From assembly GCA_014529385.2 (NCBI GenBank), contig CM043963.1, positions 76,208,412 through 76,272,411 of the forward strand: a stretch of 64,000 bases of DNA, given 5' to 3'. The stretch's first letter is position 1. The number at the start of each line of letters is the position of its first letter. A program made the translations under genes and the position numbers. Positions 33,107-45,588 of this stretch are shown here, piece after piece. The stretch comes from Adiantum capillus-veneris. Its lineage: Eukaryota; Streptophyta; Polypodiopsida; Polypodiales; Pteridaceae. The notes beneath the pieces are model-generated. The model saw nothing but the letters and a program-made list of their open reading frames with translations. It was not told where the DNA came from and did not search any database.

Positions 33107-33904
33107 TTAATCTTGAAAAGATTCTTGTAGGTCTCGGCTATACTCATTTGCAGCGAAGATCTTCCCATGTACCTTAAGTAGCAAGGGACTTTTTGATTTT
33201 TTGTCAATTACCTCGAAAGGTGCTTTTCCTGTGGAAGTATGTACAGTGTTATTGTAAGCATACTCTACTAAGGGTAAATACTTCTCCCATTGGGATCTTT
33301 GATCTACTTTTGTTACATAGGATTTTAGTAGATCGAGAATTGTTAGGTTAGCTATTTCACGTTGGCCATCCGTATGGGGATGATAGGCCGAAGAGAAGTT
33401 TAGCCTGGTCCCTAAATACTCAAAGAGACCCTTCCAAAAATTACTAGTCATTCTAGGATCTCTATCTGACAATATAGACATTGGCAAGCCATGGTACCTA
33501 AAGATTTGAGAAATGAAGAGGGTTGCCATTTGATGGGATTTTATAGTCTTTTTGACAGGTATAAAATGATCTTGTTTACTGAACCTATCTACTATCGTCC
33601 ATATTCCCGTATTCCCATGGATAGACTTAGGCAATCCAAAGATAAAATCCATGGATATGCTCTCCCATGGTGAACTAGGGATTGGCAAGGGTTGAAGAAA
33701 TCCAGGTTTCTTCCCTCTACCAAACTTTGTCTTTTGGCATACCACACATTTAGAAACATACTCTTGTATGTTTGCTTTCATGGTGGGCCAATAGAAATAT
33801 GTTTCAATTCCCTCTAAAGTAGACTGAATCCCTCTATGCCCCGCATAAGGAGGAGCATGAGATTCATACATTACTTTCTCACGTAGTGAGTTAGTAACGC
33901 GCAT
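33107..33904 (-). CDS. pol: Chromovirus integrase (zinc finger and DDE core)
   Basis: A 265-codon frame beginning in the HHCC finger (HAPPYAGHRGIQSTLEGI, CVVCQKTK) followed by the catalytic core: SMDFIFGLPKS (first D), ILSDRDPRMTS (second D), DGQREIANLTI (Glu). All three acidic residues are present, so the core itself is intact. It is out of frame with the RNase H part (upstream frame ends at 33871) and with the C-terminal part (33207-32989), so the polyprotein is broken on both sides. Confidence 0.9.
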   Translation of the reverse strand: MRVTNSLREKVMYESHAPPYAGHRGIQSTLEGIETYFYWPTMKANIQEYVSKCVVCQKTKFGRGKKPGFLQPLPIPSSPWESISMDFIFGLPKSIHGNTGIWTIVDRFSKQDHFIPVKKTIKSHQMATLFISQIFRYHGLPMSILSDRDPRMTSNFWKGLFEYLGTRLNFSSAYHPHTDGQREIANLTILDLLKSYVTKVDQRSQWEKYLPLVEYAYNNTVHTSTGKAPFEVIDKKSKSPLLLKVHGKIFAANEYSRDLQESFQD

Positions 33905-35649
33905 AGTATATTTCCATAGAGAAGATAACCATCTTGTAAAGTAAATGGTTCCTCTTTCTTCCCTAATGCAAGGGTTGAGATCACATCTCTAAAATCGGGA
34001 TCAATAGCATACTCATCTATCATAGAAGATAGATCATTGTGAGTTGCTATGGAAACCGCATTCACTCCCGGCCATCTTGAGAGTGCATCAGCTACTTGAT
34101 TATGCTTTCCAGCAATGTGAGCAATATGAAGAAGAAATTGCGAAAGAAAATTTTCCCACCTCATTTGTTTGTCGGAGAGCTTGGTCTACGTCATGAAGTA
34201 CTTAAGACTTTGGTGATCCGTTCGCAAAATGAAAGGAGTCCCCAATAAATAGTGCTTCCATGAGTCTAAGGCATGTAGAACTGCAAGGAGTTCCTTTTCA
34301 TATATTCCTAGAGCTTGCTCAACAGGGTCGAGCCTTCGACTTTCATAGCCTACGGCATGCCCTTCTTGGAGAAAAACAGCTCCAAGGTAGTCACCACAAG
34401 CATCACATTGGACCTCAAATGTCTTTGAGAGATCCAGAAATGTGAGCACTAGTTGAGAGATAAGATTTTCTTTAAGCTTTTCAAAAGCATTGTTCTCCTT
34501 GGCAGACCATGTATACCTAACGCTTTTCTTTGTTAGGTCATGTAATGGTCCTACTATTTGTGAGAACTTTTCTATGAAGCTTCTATAGTATTCACACATA
34601 CCTATAAAGCTTCTTAGTTCATGAAGATTCCTTGGTTTAGGCCATCCTTTTATTACCTCTAACTTTGATGGCTCCATTTGGATGCCATTTTGAGAGATAA
34701 TGTGACCCAAATACTCAATCTCTTGCAAGAAAAATTCACTTTTCTTTCGATTAACATAAAGTTTATTCTCTCTTAAAACTTGAAATATTACCTGGAGGTT
34801 TTGCTTGTGTTCGTCTAATGAATTAGATTAGATGATAATATCATCAAAGAACACTCCAGTGAAGGTTTGGTGACGCCTGAATAGCTTCTCCATCAAGCGG
34901 TTAAATGTGGTTGGTGCATTGGTCAAGCCAAAAGGCATGAAAATATATTTGTAAAGACCAAACGTAGTGCAAAATGCAGTCTTTACAATGTATTGATCAA
35001 ATATCCTTATTTGATGATAGCCACTTTTTAGGTCAATCCTATTGAAGTAGGTGGACCCTTGAAGCTTATCAAATAGGTCTTCTACCCGTGAAACGGGAAA
35101 ACTATTTTTGATAGTGATCCTATTTAGTGCTCTATAGTTGACACACATATGATATGTGCCATCTTTAATTTGCACTAGTAACATAGGTAAGAAAAATGGA
35201 GATCAGCTAGGCCTAACCATGCCCTTCTCAACTAACTCATGCACTTGCCGCATAATCTCCTCTTCTTGAGCTCGAGAAACTCTATAAGGAGGTTTGCTAG
35301 GCAGTGAACTTCCTGGAAGAAATTCAATTGCATGGTCATCGTTGCCTTGTTTAGGAGGTAGTTCACAAGGGATGTTGTCAATAAAGACATCTTGAAACCC
35401 CTTGAGAAAATTGGATAACTCTAATTCTTTGTGGTTGCTTTTATTTTCTTTTGCTAAAGCATTAGGTTCATTTTGAGAATCTTTAACAAAAATCATGTAC
35501 ACGGAAATAGAGCTCTTTATTGACTTATTGAAAGCTTGTGTATGTACAATGGGTATGGTGTTACCCATTTCCTTAGCATCTATGTACATATCTTTTCCCT
35601 TGAACCTAAAGTAGATTCTCCTTTCGAGAAATTTAACATTGGCAGCCAC
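33871..35649 (-). pseudogene. pol: Chromovirus protease end, reverse transcriptase and RNase H
   Basis: One continuous frame interrupted by three stops (35203-35205, 34828-34830 and 34186-34188). It begins after the protease active site (VILGAPWFDCVAANVKF) and runs through SRAQEEEIMRQVHELVEKG, YRALNRITIKNSFP, FGLTNAPTTFNRLMEKL and the catalytic VFFDDIII. The stop at 34828 follows that box directly. RNase H has FEVQCDACGDYLGAV, YEKELLAVLHAL, RTDHQSL and VADALSRW. RT and RNase H active residues are kept; translation is not. Confidence 0.9.
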
Positions 35650-35716
35650 GCAATCAAACCATGGTGCCCCTAGGATTACATCCTCATGCTTGAGAGAAGA
35701 GATAAGGAAGTTTCAC

Positions 35717-35775
35717 AAGGCTAAGGAGAAGGGAGTTTACTTTTGGACATTGTAAACTCCCTTCTCCTTGGCTTT
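35717..35775. other. 24-bp hairpin at the gag/protease deletion
   Basis: Arms 35717-35740 and 35752-35775 (each containing AGGAGAAGGGAGTTTAC or its complement) pair with two mismatches around an 11-base loop. The phrase ACTTTTGGACATTGT occurs in the loop side and again at 35781-35795. The gag frame ends inside the hairpin and the protease resumes after its active site, so the inverted copy marks the site of a deletion/template switch. Confidence 0.85.
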
Positions 35776-37043
35776 GGTAGACTTTTGGACATTGTCCTTC
35801 CCCTTAGGCTCGTTGGAACCCTTGTTTTCCGTGCGCTTAGTATTTCTTTTAGCCCACGTTTGTAAATTGATTCGAGAAGCCACCATAGTATGGTGTATAA
35901 CCGCCGATATGGTGCGTGGCCTTTGGGAGTTGACATACTCCGCCATTTCTTTGGTTAAGCCCGCAAAAAATTGTTGCTTTTGCTCTCGAAAATCCAACTT
36001 TTTGAAGACAGTGGCTTTGAGTTGTAGGTCCCAAAACTTGTCTACATATTTGTGAATGGATTCAAAGGGAGAGAGCTTCAGGCTTCGCCATTCGGTGAGT
36101 ACTTTGTCTTTGGCATCGATGGCCAAAAACTGCTTCATAATGGAAGCTCTTAGAGATTTCCATGTTTGTGGAGCTTCACCGTTGGCTCATAGGTTAGACC
36201 ACCATTGCCTGGCGGACTTTTGAAAATGCATAGCTACATGGTGTAGCTTAGAGGACTCCGTGAAGCCCTCATCTCCAAAGGCAGCATCGAATTGTTGGAT
36301 AAAGGCCAAGACTTTGTCCGTAGCACCAAAGGTGCCATCGTAGGTAAGGAAAGAGATGCTCTTCCCTCCCTCTTTGAACTTCTTGAGCTTGGACGACCTC
36401 TTCCACACGGCATAGGATTTCCTATGGCCTCTTCTTTTTGATGGTTCAAAGGTTGCACCGTCACTTTCTACAGAAGATGAAGAATTTGAGGAAGATGGAG
36501 AAGAGGGTGACCTCTTTCTCGCCTTTTTCTTGCCTTGATCTTCATTGTCTTCACCATCACTTTCATAAGAGGAAGAGGATGAAGAAGATGGAGAAGAGGG
36601 TGTCCTCTTTCTCTCTTTTTTCTTCTCTTCCTTTTTGTCATCCCTCTTTGAACTATGATGTGGATAAGTGTGCGATGGTCTTCTCCATTTTGGAGGTTAT
36701 GGAGAGCGTTTAGCCCGCCGTCTTCAAGGAGCCATCTCCGCCGAGGTGGCAGGAGACTCACTTCTTTCTCATTCCTTTGGTGGAGGCTCTTGAGTTTTCC
36801 TTTTGGAAGGAGATGCATCATCAAGAAGTAAATTCTTGAGCCCTTCGTATGGATCCTCTTCTTCTTTCCGAATCGGAGAGAGACCTCTTTTGGAAGTCTC
36901 ACAAGGAGGCTTCCTAGTTGTTCTCTCGTCATGGTAGGGAGCTTAGAGAATCCCATGAGCACGAAGCTACCGTTGCACTTCACTTTGGAGGATGGATTGC
37001 CCATGGCTTGTTGAAGCCTAGTAACAAGATAGTTAACAAGCAT
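35737..37043 (-). pseudogene. gag: Chromovirus gag
   Basis: Starts near 37043 with YLVTRLQQAMGNPS. A frame change near 36890 leads to a Lys/Arg/Ser-rich middle. 36408-36187 holds SFLTYDGTFGATDKVLAFIQ and HFQKSARQWWSNL, and after TGA at 36187-36189 the same frame goes on to 35737 with WRSLKLSPFESIHKYVDKFW, the rest of the Retrotrans_gag fold. No zinc knuckle follows; the frame ends in Lys-rich sequence at the hairpin. The + copy at 22355-23300 is the same protein. Confidence 0.88.
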
Positions 37044-37507
37044 CGGGGAATCATTGGTAGCTGATCATTAGCAAAATCAAAGTTATCAACATTAATTTCA
37101 CTCTACTAAATCAAAGTTATCAACATTAATTTCACTCTCTTTACTATTGTCAGTCATTCTAACACTTTTAGGTATAAACTTTTTAGGCGTACTTTGGCAC
37201 TTCAAGCCCTAGTTGCTACTCCTTTTTACCCCTTTAGAAAAATCACTCAAGCTATTGTACCCGTGGCTCAAATACCATTAATTGCGAGGAATAGAAGAGA
37301 GGGTCGTTCAACACCAAAGAAATCCCCGTAGGACTCCACTATTAAGACCATATCTCTCGACGGTGATGCCCCGTTAATTGCACGAAGGCAGGTGCACTGC
37401 AAGGCTGAAAATTCCCTATTCTACTTACTCAATTGCAATTAATAATACCAACCATTTATAGCTAGCTTGAGGACCTCCCTTCTTGAGCAAGAAAACAGAA
37501 ACCTTGT
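37044..37507 (-). other. Chromovirus leader
   Basis: Non-coding sequence between primer site and gag, recognisable because it matches 22032-22390 on the other strand (for example TTCTATTCCT(C/T)GCAATTAAT and GCAACTAGGGCTTGAAGTGC). No gene. Confidence 0.8.
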
Positions 37508-37519
37508 GCTCTGATACCA
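37508..37519 (-). other. Primer binding site (initiator tRNA-Met)
   Basis: The minus strand reads TGGTATCAGAGC one base after the 5' LTR end, continuing ACAAGG. Confidence 0.95.
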
Positions 37520-37520
37520 A

Positions 37521-39093
37521 TGTAACATTTAATGGCTAGTAACTTGTGTGTAGCGGAAAATAGCATGAACATAGTGAGAATTTCATTAGAATATCTTCCT
37601 AATGAGAATAGCAAGAGTGCTTGGGTGGAGAGAGCAACAAAAACCATAACACCTAGTTAGATAGCATGAACAATACTTTCAAAACAGAGAGAAATTAAGC
37701 TATTGACAACAGTTGAGGACCAGATTTTCATGGAGCCGGTCTCCCCTCCAAAAGGATTTGTATTATGGTTTCTCCCATCAAGAGAGACATTGTACAATAC
37801 AATTCTTTGTGTTCCTTCAAGACTAGCTAGTGCAATGAAGATGGAAACTTCATGGAATAAGGAAAACACTTATCAAACACAACATCAATTCCCTCACGGT
37901 CTCAGACCCAAGACCTCACACACCTTCAAAGATGGTGAGAGATAGCATGGTATGAGAGTAGATTGAGAGGGAGAATGAGTATTCTTACGAGAAAGATGTA
38001 CATCTCCTCACATAATCACTCATATTAGCATAGCTTAGCTTAGTAATTAGCATGGTAGATGAGATGAGCATACATTGAAGCTTGGATCTTGGTTGGATTT
38101 GCATCACAAAGCCAAGAGTTGTTGGTGTAGGCCTCCCTTATCACAAGCTTGGAGTAGGAGATAAGATCTCCACTAAAGCTTGAGAAGGAGAGAGAGAGTC
38201 TTCTTGCTCCACACATGAGATTGTGTGAGTGTGTGTGCCAATAATGCCTTTGAAAAAATCAGCCCCCTCTCTCTCTTGGTCGACCCCTTTTACTATTTGC
38301 TCATGCTAAAACCTCATTAGACCTCCCCAGGCCTAGCCAATGGCAATTAAGTAGCATAAGTGATAGCCTTCTAACATGTGTCCCCCTTTCCCCTTTTGTG
38401 AGAGCTTTAGGTAATTATTTAATCCAACTAAACTCTCACTGGACCCCTTTGCCTCCTGGCCAATAGGAATCAGACAAGCCATTGGGCTGTTGAATGCTCA
38501 TTGGTCCCCTTGGGAGACTGTCCAATAGTCTTTGAGAGAGCTTAATTCTTATTGGTTTTTTTATTAATTGTTTTTAAATTAATTCAACTAGATTTACTCT
38601 AGCCTAGTTCTCATTGGTCCACCTCCAAGGCCATCCAATAGGATTTGAGTACACCTTGTGGGCATCTGACCTAGGGAGCTGACATGTGTCCCTCTTTCCC
38701 CTTGTGTACAAATGAAGCTTGTGAGTGTGTGTGAGTGTTTCTCTCTCATCCCCTACTTATTGGGCTCGCCCCCTCCTATGTAGGGCTTGACAAAGACTTT
38801 TTGGGACACACTTAAAGCATCTGATTCCCCTAATGTTTGACCTTTGGACACAACCTTTGAATTTTGGAACCTTAGCATTTTGGAATTCTTAATGGGCTGA
38901 ACCTCAGGGTCTTTTGAGCCCATTGTTGCACATAGCTCTTTTGCAAATGGCTTCCCCTTTGGATCCCTACTGTGGCCGTTCTGCTAGCTTAACCAATATT
39001 CTAGATTTTTCTCCCCTAGCACTTCCCCATATTAAATGATTAGTTTAACATGAGAAAATCATTTAGGAGGATTGGATATTGATTATTATGACA
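37521..39093 (-). repeat. 5' LTR of chromovirus (1,573 bp)
   Basis: TG...CA ends shared with the 3' LTR. Differences are scattered (roughly several percent), so this insertion is older than the Tat and TR-GAG ones. It lacks the 3' LTR's internal duplication. Confidence 0.92.
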
Positions 39094-40075
39094 CATCCTC
39101 AGGGAAAACTGCATCATTCTTACTAAGAACTTGCATGTGACTTGCAAAATCATCAGCCAAAACCATCTCCTCAACATATTGAACACCATTCCCAACATTG
39201 ACATTGAGGTCTTGACCACATAAAGAATACAAGTCTTCAAGAATATCATCAGGAAACTGAATTTCTTTGCAAAAGCTTGCATGTCCAACGTTCACAATGA
39301 TTGAATTTGGGCAAGAACCAACATCATAACAATCACTCAAGATAGCATCGTCGTGCAAAATATCATCCATAATATCAAGATTTGAAGAAGACTCCATATT
39401 CTTGAATCGAGTAAGTTGAAGATTCAAATCCAAAATCTCATCATCCTTCTTTGCAACCACTTTCTTGAAAGTATTATGTTGTTCTTGACAATAAGCAATA
39501 TACAAGCCAAATTCAAAACAAACTTGAGAATACTCAATCCTCAACAATTCCTTCTCTTCATGAAGTTGATTGATCTTTGAAACCGCTTCATTTATTGCAA
39601 CCATACTTGAAAACCTTTCATTTTCCAACTCAAAAACAAGCTTCTCAATCATTTCTTGCAATTCAAGGATCTGCATTATAGAAATATGCACTTTAGGGAT
39701 CTGTGTCACCTGAGCATCCATTTTAGGAAATTTCTTGATAGGAATATCCACTTTAGGAAATTGCACTTCAGTAAACTGTAGTATAGGAGCTTGAAACTTT
39801 GATTCCTTTGGTTCACAACCTAAAGATGGCATATGCTTGTCAAAAATATGATTTTTGGCTTTCAACGTCTCCCCATTGACTTCCCTAGCATCACAAACAC
39901 CTTCTTGATTGTCCTTTGTAGGATACTCCTCTTCAAGACACATCAGAAATTGAACAACAACATTATCAACATCATCAACATATGCTATGTCTTCATCTAT
40001 CTTCATATCTTCCACTTCATTACACTGTAATCTGATATTTCCCTGAATATCAACCTCTTCAAGGTTGATGTCCAA
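39094..40075 (-). pseudogene. Decayed minus-strand ORF, right part (coiled coil), cut by chromovirus
   Basis: An open frame of about 327 codons from ATG 40075 to the chromovirus edge, where it ends NDAVFPED. It is acidic, with a coiled-coil middle (LQEMIEKLVFELENERFSS, HEEKELLRIEY) and a run of KVDIPIKKFPKMDAQV-like short repeats. Across the insertion the sequence continues in the same frame from 30496 (STFLCDFDDEGYEDG) for about 45 codons to a stop, showing that it was one ORF when the element landed. 40310-40640 reads on the same strand as further acidic pieces (VEAENVIEKYEDDFVDDASD). Product unknown. Confidence 0.6.
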
Positions 40076-40639
40076 TGTTCATATATGGGTTTGTATGGGA
40101 TGTTGGTGGCTTCTCTAGATCAAGTCCTCCACTTGCATTCCCTTCTTCTCGATCACCAATTCTTCTTTTGGGTAACTTTCATTCTCTTCCTGCAAGAGGT
40201 GAGTCTCTTTGATGTGAGGTTTGGGGATAGTTGGCAATCCTCTTGGCTCTCTTGGCTCTTGAGTTGCTCCCGACTTCCTCCTTCTTCCTCCATCATCTTT
40301 TAGACTTCATCTCCCTTGCTTTGAACAATATCTCCTTCTTCAACCAACTTCTTCTCTTCAGTAATATGTATACCTAAAACTTTAATCCCATATTCATCAA
40401 GAACATCAAAATCAGCTTTGAAACATTCAGGTGCTGAAAAATCAGATTCAAGCTTTGATCGCAGGTGCTTGCAAAGCTATTAGTGACTAAAAACTAGCAA
40501 CTTGAGGTTGTTTCATGTTGGAAACAGTAAGAGGTTGTTGAAAGCACCATTGACAATCATCATCATCGCTTGCATCATCCACAAAATCATCTTCATACTT
40601 CTCAATTACATTCTCAGCCTCTACTTGCAGCATTCGGAT

Positions 40640-41198
40640 CCATCGTGCACTGTCTAGACGACATGAGAATGGCCTCTACATGGTGGACTCTAGTGTGCAT
40701 CACATAGGGAGGTATGATAATATAGTTTTACCACTCAATTGTGAGCAAGTCAGTGACTACCTTTTCTATTCTTGTTTGCTTGTAACATTAATCATACCAA
40801 TGTTACTCACTTTGATCTTCTCTTCTATATGTCATCTATATCCCAACAATCCACCAACCAAAACTTTGGTTCGTAATTCCCATAACACCTCGCGGGAGAA
40901 CCATTTTTTTCACTAATGAAGTAAAGACCATCTTCGACCCTCTTTCACCTCCTCTTTGGATGAGGGGGAAACAGAGGAGAGGGAGATCGATGAATCAAGT
41001 CCAACAGCCGCAAATCTTAGCGAGGATGATTGTCATGATGATGATGATGATGATGAGATGGAGGATGATGATTTCAAAAAAGATGAAGCCAACGCATCTA
41101 CAAATGAAAATTCTATTTCTCTCTTTATTGATTTAGGAGCCATGGGCTTAGAATTGGATGACGCTTCTTGTAGGGATCTTTTGGAAGATGATTCATAA
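40640..41198 (+). CDS. Small ORFs including an acidic tail (80 aa), unidentified
   Basis: 40680-40916 and 40956-41198 are two short plus-strand frames. The second is very acidic, with DDDDDDEMEDDDFKKDE from a GAT-rich run, and ends SCRDLLEDDS. It resembles the acidic C-terminal tails of various nuclear or transposon proteins but has no diagnostic residue. 40640-40730 (HENGLYMVDSSVHHIGRYDN) also looks coding. It could be exons of one decayed gene; no promoter or clear splice sites seen. Confidence 0.3.
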
Positions 41199-41915
41199 AC
41201 ATGTTGTATAATTTAAGTTATGAATTTTTTTGGTTGTGTCATCCATTCATCTCTCTCCCCCTCTTCCTCTCTCTAATTTTGTGAAGCATGCTAAATTATG
41301 TTAATCAAGTGATAACGATTAGTTTAGTTGTAATCAAGTGTAATCACACATAGCTAACTATTGCTCCATGTCTTCATATCTTTTTTTCATAATTTAAAAT
41401 TTTCATATAATGTTTTGTAATTTTTATTAATGGGGAGGGAAATGCAAAAATTTGAGGGGAGGGAATGTTGAAGCCAAAATTTGAATGTTAAGGTGCTAAA
41501 TTGGGCTTTGGGAATAAACGTAGAAATTTTTGCGACAGTAATAGAGGTAACTTTTGCGGTAATAAGCACAAAAATAAACGCGGTAATATGTGAAATGGGA
41601 AAAAAAACCTACCCTCCTCTCTCTTCTCTCTCCAGCTGATTTTGGACCTTCTCTCTACAAAACACGGTAAAATCCACGGTAAACAATTAGAGATTTTCAT
41701 AGTGGTTGGTTGACTAAGAGTGATATTTTCCTAGGTTAGCAATAACAACAACAAATCATCAACTAAAATCTTCATAATCACCGATTTAGGTTGTAACTTA
41801 ACCAATCTTACATATTTGTCCTTCCATGCTGCTTTACCTCCCGAGCCATAATGCGTGGGAGTTTGTATTTCCCGAGCTTCCCATTGTTGTTTGTAGGATG
41901 AGCTCGTTCTGCAAC
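41199..41915. other. Non-coding stretch, nothing recognised
   Basis: AT-rich; contains a repeated phrase GCGGTAATA/ACGGTAAA around 41550-41680. No gene seen. Confidence 0.55.
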
Positions 41916-42851
41916 CTAATCACTCTTTTCTTGCAATACCCATTTCCACTCCTCATCTGTCATGTTGCCACCACGATAGCTCCTGTCTAGATCTCTAACT
42001 TGGTTGGTTGTTGTGTGTCGTACATTGAAGTGCTTGTTTTTCAAAAATGTTTTTAAGTAGCCCTCCAACCATTGTAGTGAAAAACGCTGACCAGAGGTAT
42101 TTGAAAATCTAGCATGCAATGCATCCTGAATGTAGCGTGCATGATCAGGCAGTTGGTCTCTAAACTTTACAAAACAATTCTTATATACCGAATGTATAAG
42201 AATCTAAAGGTGGTGTCAAAACACCTTGCTCTATGTTGTATCGAAGTACACCTCCCCACCATACTTTACCCTATAGTAGTGCCCATGTGTTTTTGGCATG
42301 TGTGCATTAGTATCCTCATCCTCTATGTCTCGGGGGGCACGCTTTGAAATAAGGGACCCCCCCCCCCACCTACCAAATCTAGCAAAGCCACAAGATCTCT
42401 TGGCGCTCCGTCTCTCTCGGTGCTTGATGCCTTGAGATGATTGTTGATGCGCGTTCCTAGAAGAAGTGCGTCGATGGTGCTCTAGCAAAGGAGGAGTGGA
42501 ATGGAGTGGCGTGTGACCTTGAGATACCATGGGAGTGGGACCCTGTGATGGAAGGGGAGTAGGATGGTAAGAAGGGGCCATAGACTGAGGTGACGTTGGT
42601 GCGAGGATTTGGATGTAATGAGTCCCTCCTTGACTCACTCATGGCGTAGACTGTAGAGAAAGACCATAGCTTGCAAGTTTTTTCGAAGTGTACCCACCAA
42701 ACAATGCATTTGTTGAATGGAGGTACTGGTCCCGTAAAGAGATTTCCCATTGTAGTGTGAGTCTACCACTAGTGGAGGAACCTAAGTAGAGTAGGTGTAG
42801 GATGGCCATGCATGCAAATAACAAAGAGAAACCTATAACACTCATGGTCAC
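41916..42851 (-). pseudogene. Pro/Ser/His-rich ORF with a WKWVLQ-type C-terminal part, unidentified
   Basis: 42851-42231 is one frame with a single TGA (42639-42641). The N-terminus is hydrophobic (IGFSLLFACMAILHLLYLG), then comes a Pro/Ser/Thr/His-rich stretch (YHPTPLPSQGPTPMVSQG), then a basic part ending VKYGGEVYFDTT. 42119-41916, in another frame, has FSLQWLEGYLKTFLKNKHFN and MTDEEWKWVLQEKSD. The order (low-complexity N-terminus, basic middle, Trp-rich helix part) is seen in plant transposon-associated proteins, but I cannot assign a family. Poly-C at 42357-42368 lies in the frame. Confidence 0.35.
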
Positions 42852-43702
42852 AAAAAACTAGCCACAAATAATATTAATTTCTTTGCTTGGTCTCACTGCC
42901 TCATGACTCGCGTTCACTGGAGGCAATGTCCACCCCGGCTGGGAGCCCACCTCGATGTGAACCAACTAAAATAAGAACCAGATGGATTCTCCCCACCATG
43001 TGGTCTCTCATCTGACATCTACATTATGGAGAGCAATATGAGATTAGCTTTTTCCCCCTACTCACTCATCTATATATATGTACACAAGTATATATGCACA
43101 CAAGCATGTAGATACATATACACAATAGTAGACCTAAGTAGGGGCTAGTAGTGCAAAAGAACAAGTGGCACCTCTTTAGATATCATCACCGTATCAACCG
43201 TGGTAAAACAAAGGTACATTGCGGTAATCCATGCATGAGTGCATCAATGACCGCAATCCCATGATTAAGTTAGGACTATACCCAAAGGAAGGGTCTAACA
43301 TTTGGGTGCTATGCTCTCATACTCGGTGCCTACATAAATACATTCAAAAATATATACGTACATCCCCCGCTATAATTTAAGTATATACAATTACGTACTC
43401 TCTATAATTAAGTATAATCTAAGTATATACAATTACGTAAATATAGCCATCGTTTTGAGTAGAGGTAAAGAGCTATGGTTGTAAATGTAGCCATCGTTTT
43501 GTGTTGTATGTAGTGCGAGAGTGCTTCTATCTCTGTAGAGTGCTTTGAAGACAAGCTTCTTTATTGTGCTTCTTCCACACAATCTCTTCACAATAGCTCC
43601 TTGGTTGAGGGATTATTGTGCTAATTACATGCCTCCCTCCATTCTAACGTATTGTGTCGTTGAGTTTTTATTAAAATTTTTATCACCGCAAAGTCATATA
43701 TA
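42852..43702. other. Non-coding stretch with short direct repeats
   Basis: AAGTATATACAATTACGTA is duplicated near 43379 and 43421, and GTAGCCATCGTTTTG-like phrases near 43446 and 43487. No gene. Confidence 0.6.
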
Positions 43703-44670
<968 letters not shown>

Positions 44671-44951
44671 TGTTTATCTTATTCGCAATGTTGTTTGAGT
44701 GTCACAAATGACATTTGAGCACATGAGAGTGTTGAGGATACTCTGCACATTCAAGGTAGTCAGTTTGTTGCATTTCGAGCACTTTAGCTACATGAAATCA
44801 AGGTATTAGTATTTGGTAAACATGTTGTTTATCTTAGGCACAGTTTTGCAAGAGTGACAGACATGACTTTTGAGCTCATAAGGATGTTGAGGATACTCTG
44901 CACATGCCAAGAATTAAGTTTCATTGCATTCAAAGCATTGTAGCTATATAA
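44671..44951 (+). repeat. Pair of ~125-bp direct repeats
   Basis: Copies start at 44671 and 44826 (offset 155), sharing TGTTTATCTTA and GTTGAGGATACTCTGCACAT. Both contain the TATCTTA element of the palindrome family. Confidence 0.75.
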
Positions 44952-45178
44952 ATTTATCGGATTAAGCTTGCGGTAAGGAAAGTGGATTTTGGTGTCTGAC
45001 ACACATCTAAGACGGATCTAGGTGAGAGGACACTAGACTTGGTTTTCCAAGAGATTAGCTACCTTGTAGCCTCCATGCACTAGACGGGTCAGCTACGTCC
45101 CACAGATTGACATTTTATGTATGTGGTTATCGATTTGCTAGCATCGATATGGTGAGGCTTGGTAGCCGACCAACATTT

Positions 45179-45197
45179 TGGCGTCGTTGTCAGGGAC
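45179..45197 (+). other. Degenerate primer binding site after an LTR-like end
   Basis: TGGCGTCGTTGTCAGGGAC resembles the TGGCGCCGTTGCCGGGGA site that many plant Athila/Tat-type gypsy elements use. The three bases before it follow CCAACA, an LTR-like CA end at 45175. The supposed LTR to the left has no second copy in the window, so this is an inference from the site alone. Confidence 0.45.
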
Positions 45198-45560
45198 AAG
45201 GCAACCTAGACTAGAGAAAAAACCCAAAGCATTCTCTTGAATTTCCATTACTTCCTATAGTTTTGGCTAGAGTAACATATTTTTTGACTTTATCACAGCT
45301 GAGAGGTGCTTGAGAGTAGAGATACTTGGTAAGGACCTCGGGAGCATTAGTTTAGTAGGACGGATTAGGTGAAGAATCCTTGAAACTAACTAGTGGTCGG
45401 TAAGGATATCATCTAAGTAGGAAGTAGAGATTTGAGACTAAAGGTTGAAGTTTTCACTTTCTATACTCTTTTTTCAAGTTCAATAGGTGTAGGGTAAGTA
45501 GAAAACCATCAGGATTTTGTTTGATCTTAGGTGCATTGAAGAAAACCAAGAAATTATCAA

Positions 45561-45588
45561 ATCTATCTTAGGCATGCCTAAGATAGAT
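45561..45588. other. Perfect 28-bp palindrome
   Basis: Each arm reads ATCTATCTTAGGCA; the full 28 bases equal their own reverse complement. Decayed versions recur at about 45867, 46166, 46409, 46536, 46662, 46787 and 47083. Confidence 0.95.

Larger units (their letters stand above)
30497..39093 (-). mobile_element. Ty3/gypsy chromovirus, minus strand (8,597 bp)
   Basis: LTRs at 30497-32215 and 37521-39093; initiator-Met primer site next to the latter; gag, pol and a C-terminal chromodomain in order on the minus strand. The flanks CATCA (30492-30496) and CATCC (39094-39098) are a 4/5 target duplication, and a minus-strand ORF reads through the empty site. The chromodomain after the integrase assigns it to the chromoviruses. 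It carries a deletion over the zinc knuckle and protease active site plus several stops and frame changes, so it cannot move by itself. Confidence 0.93.

Noticed and set aside
40956-41198. Acidic ORF as a hAT or other transposase tail
   Set aside because: Only composition supports it; no dimerisation motif or catalytic residue is present, so it is listed as unidentified.
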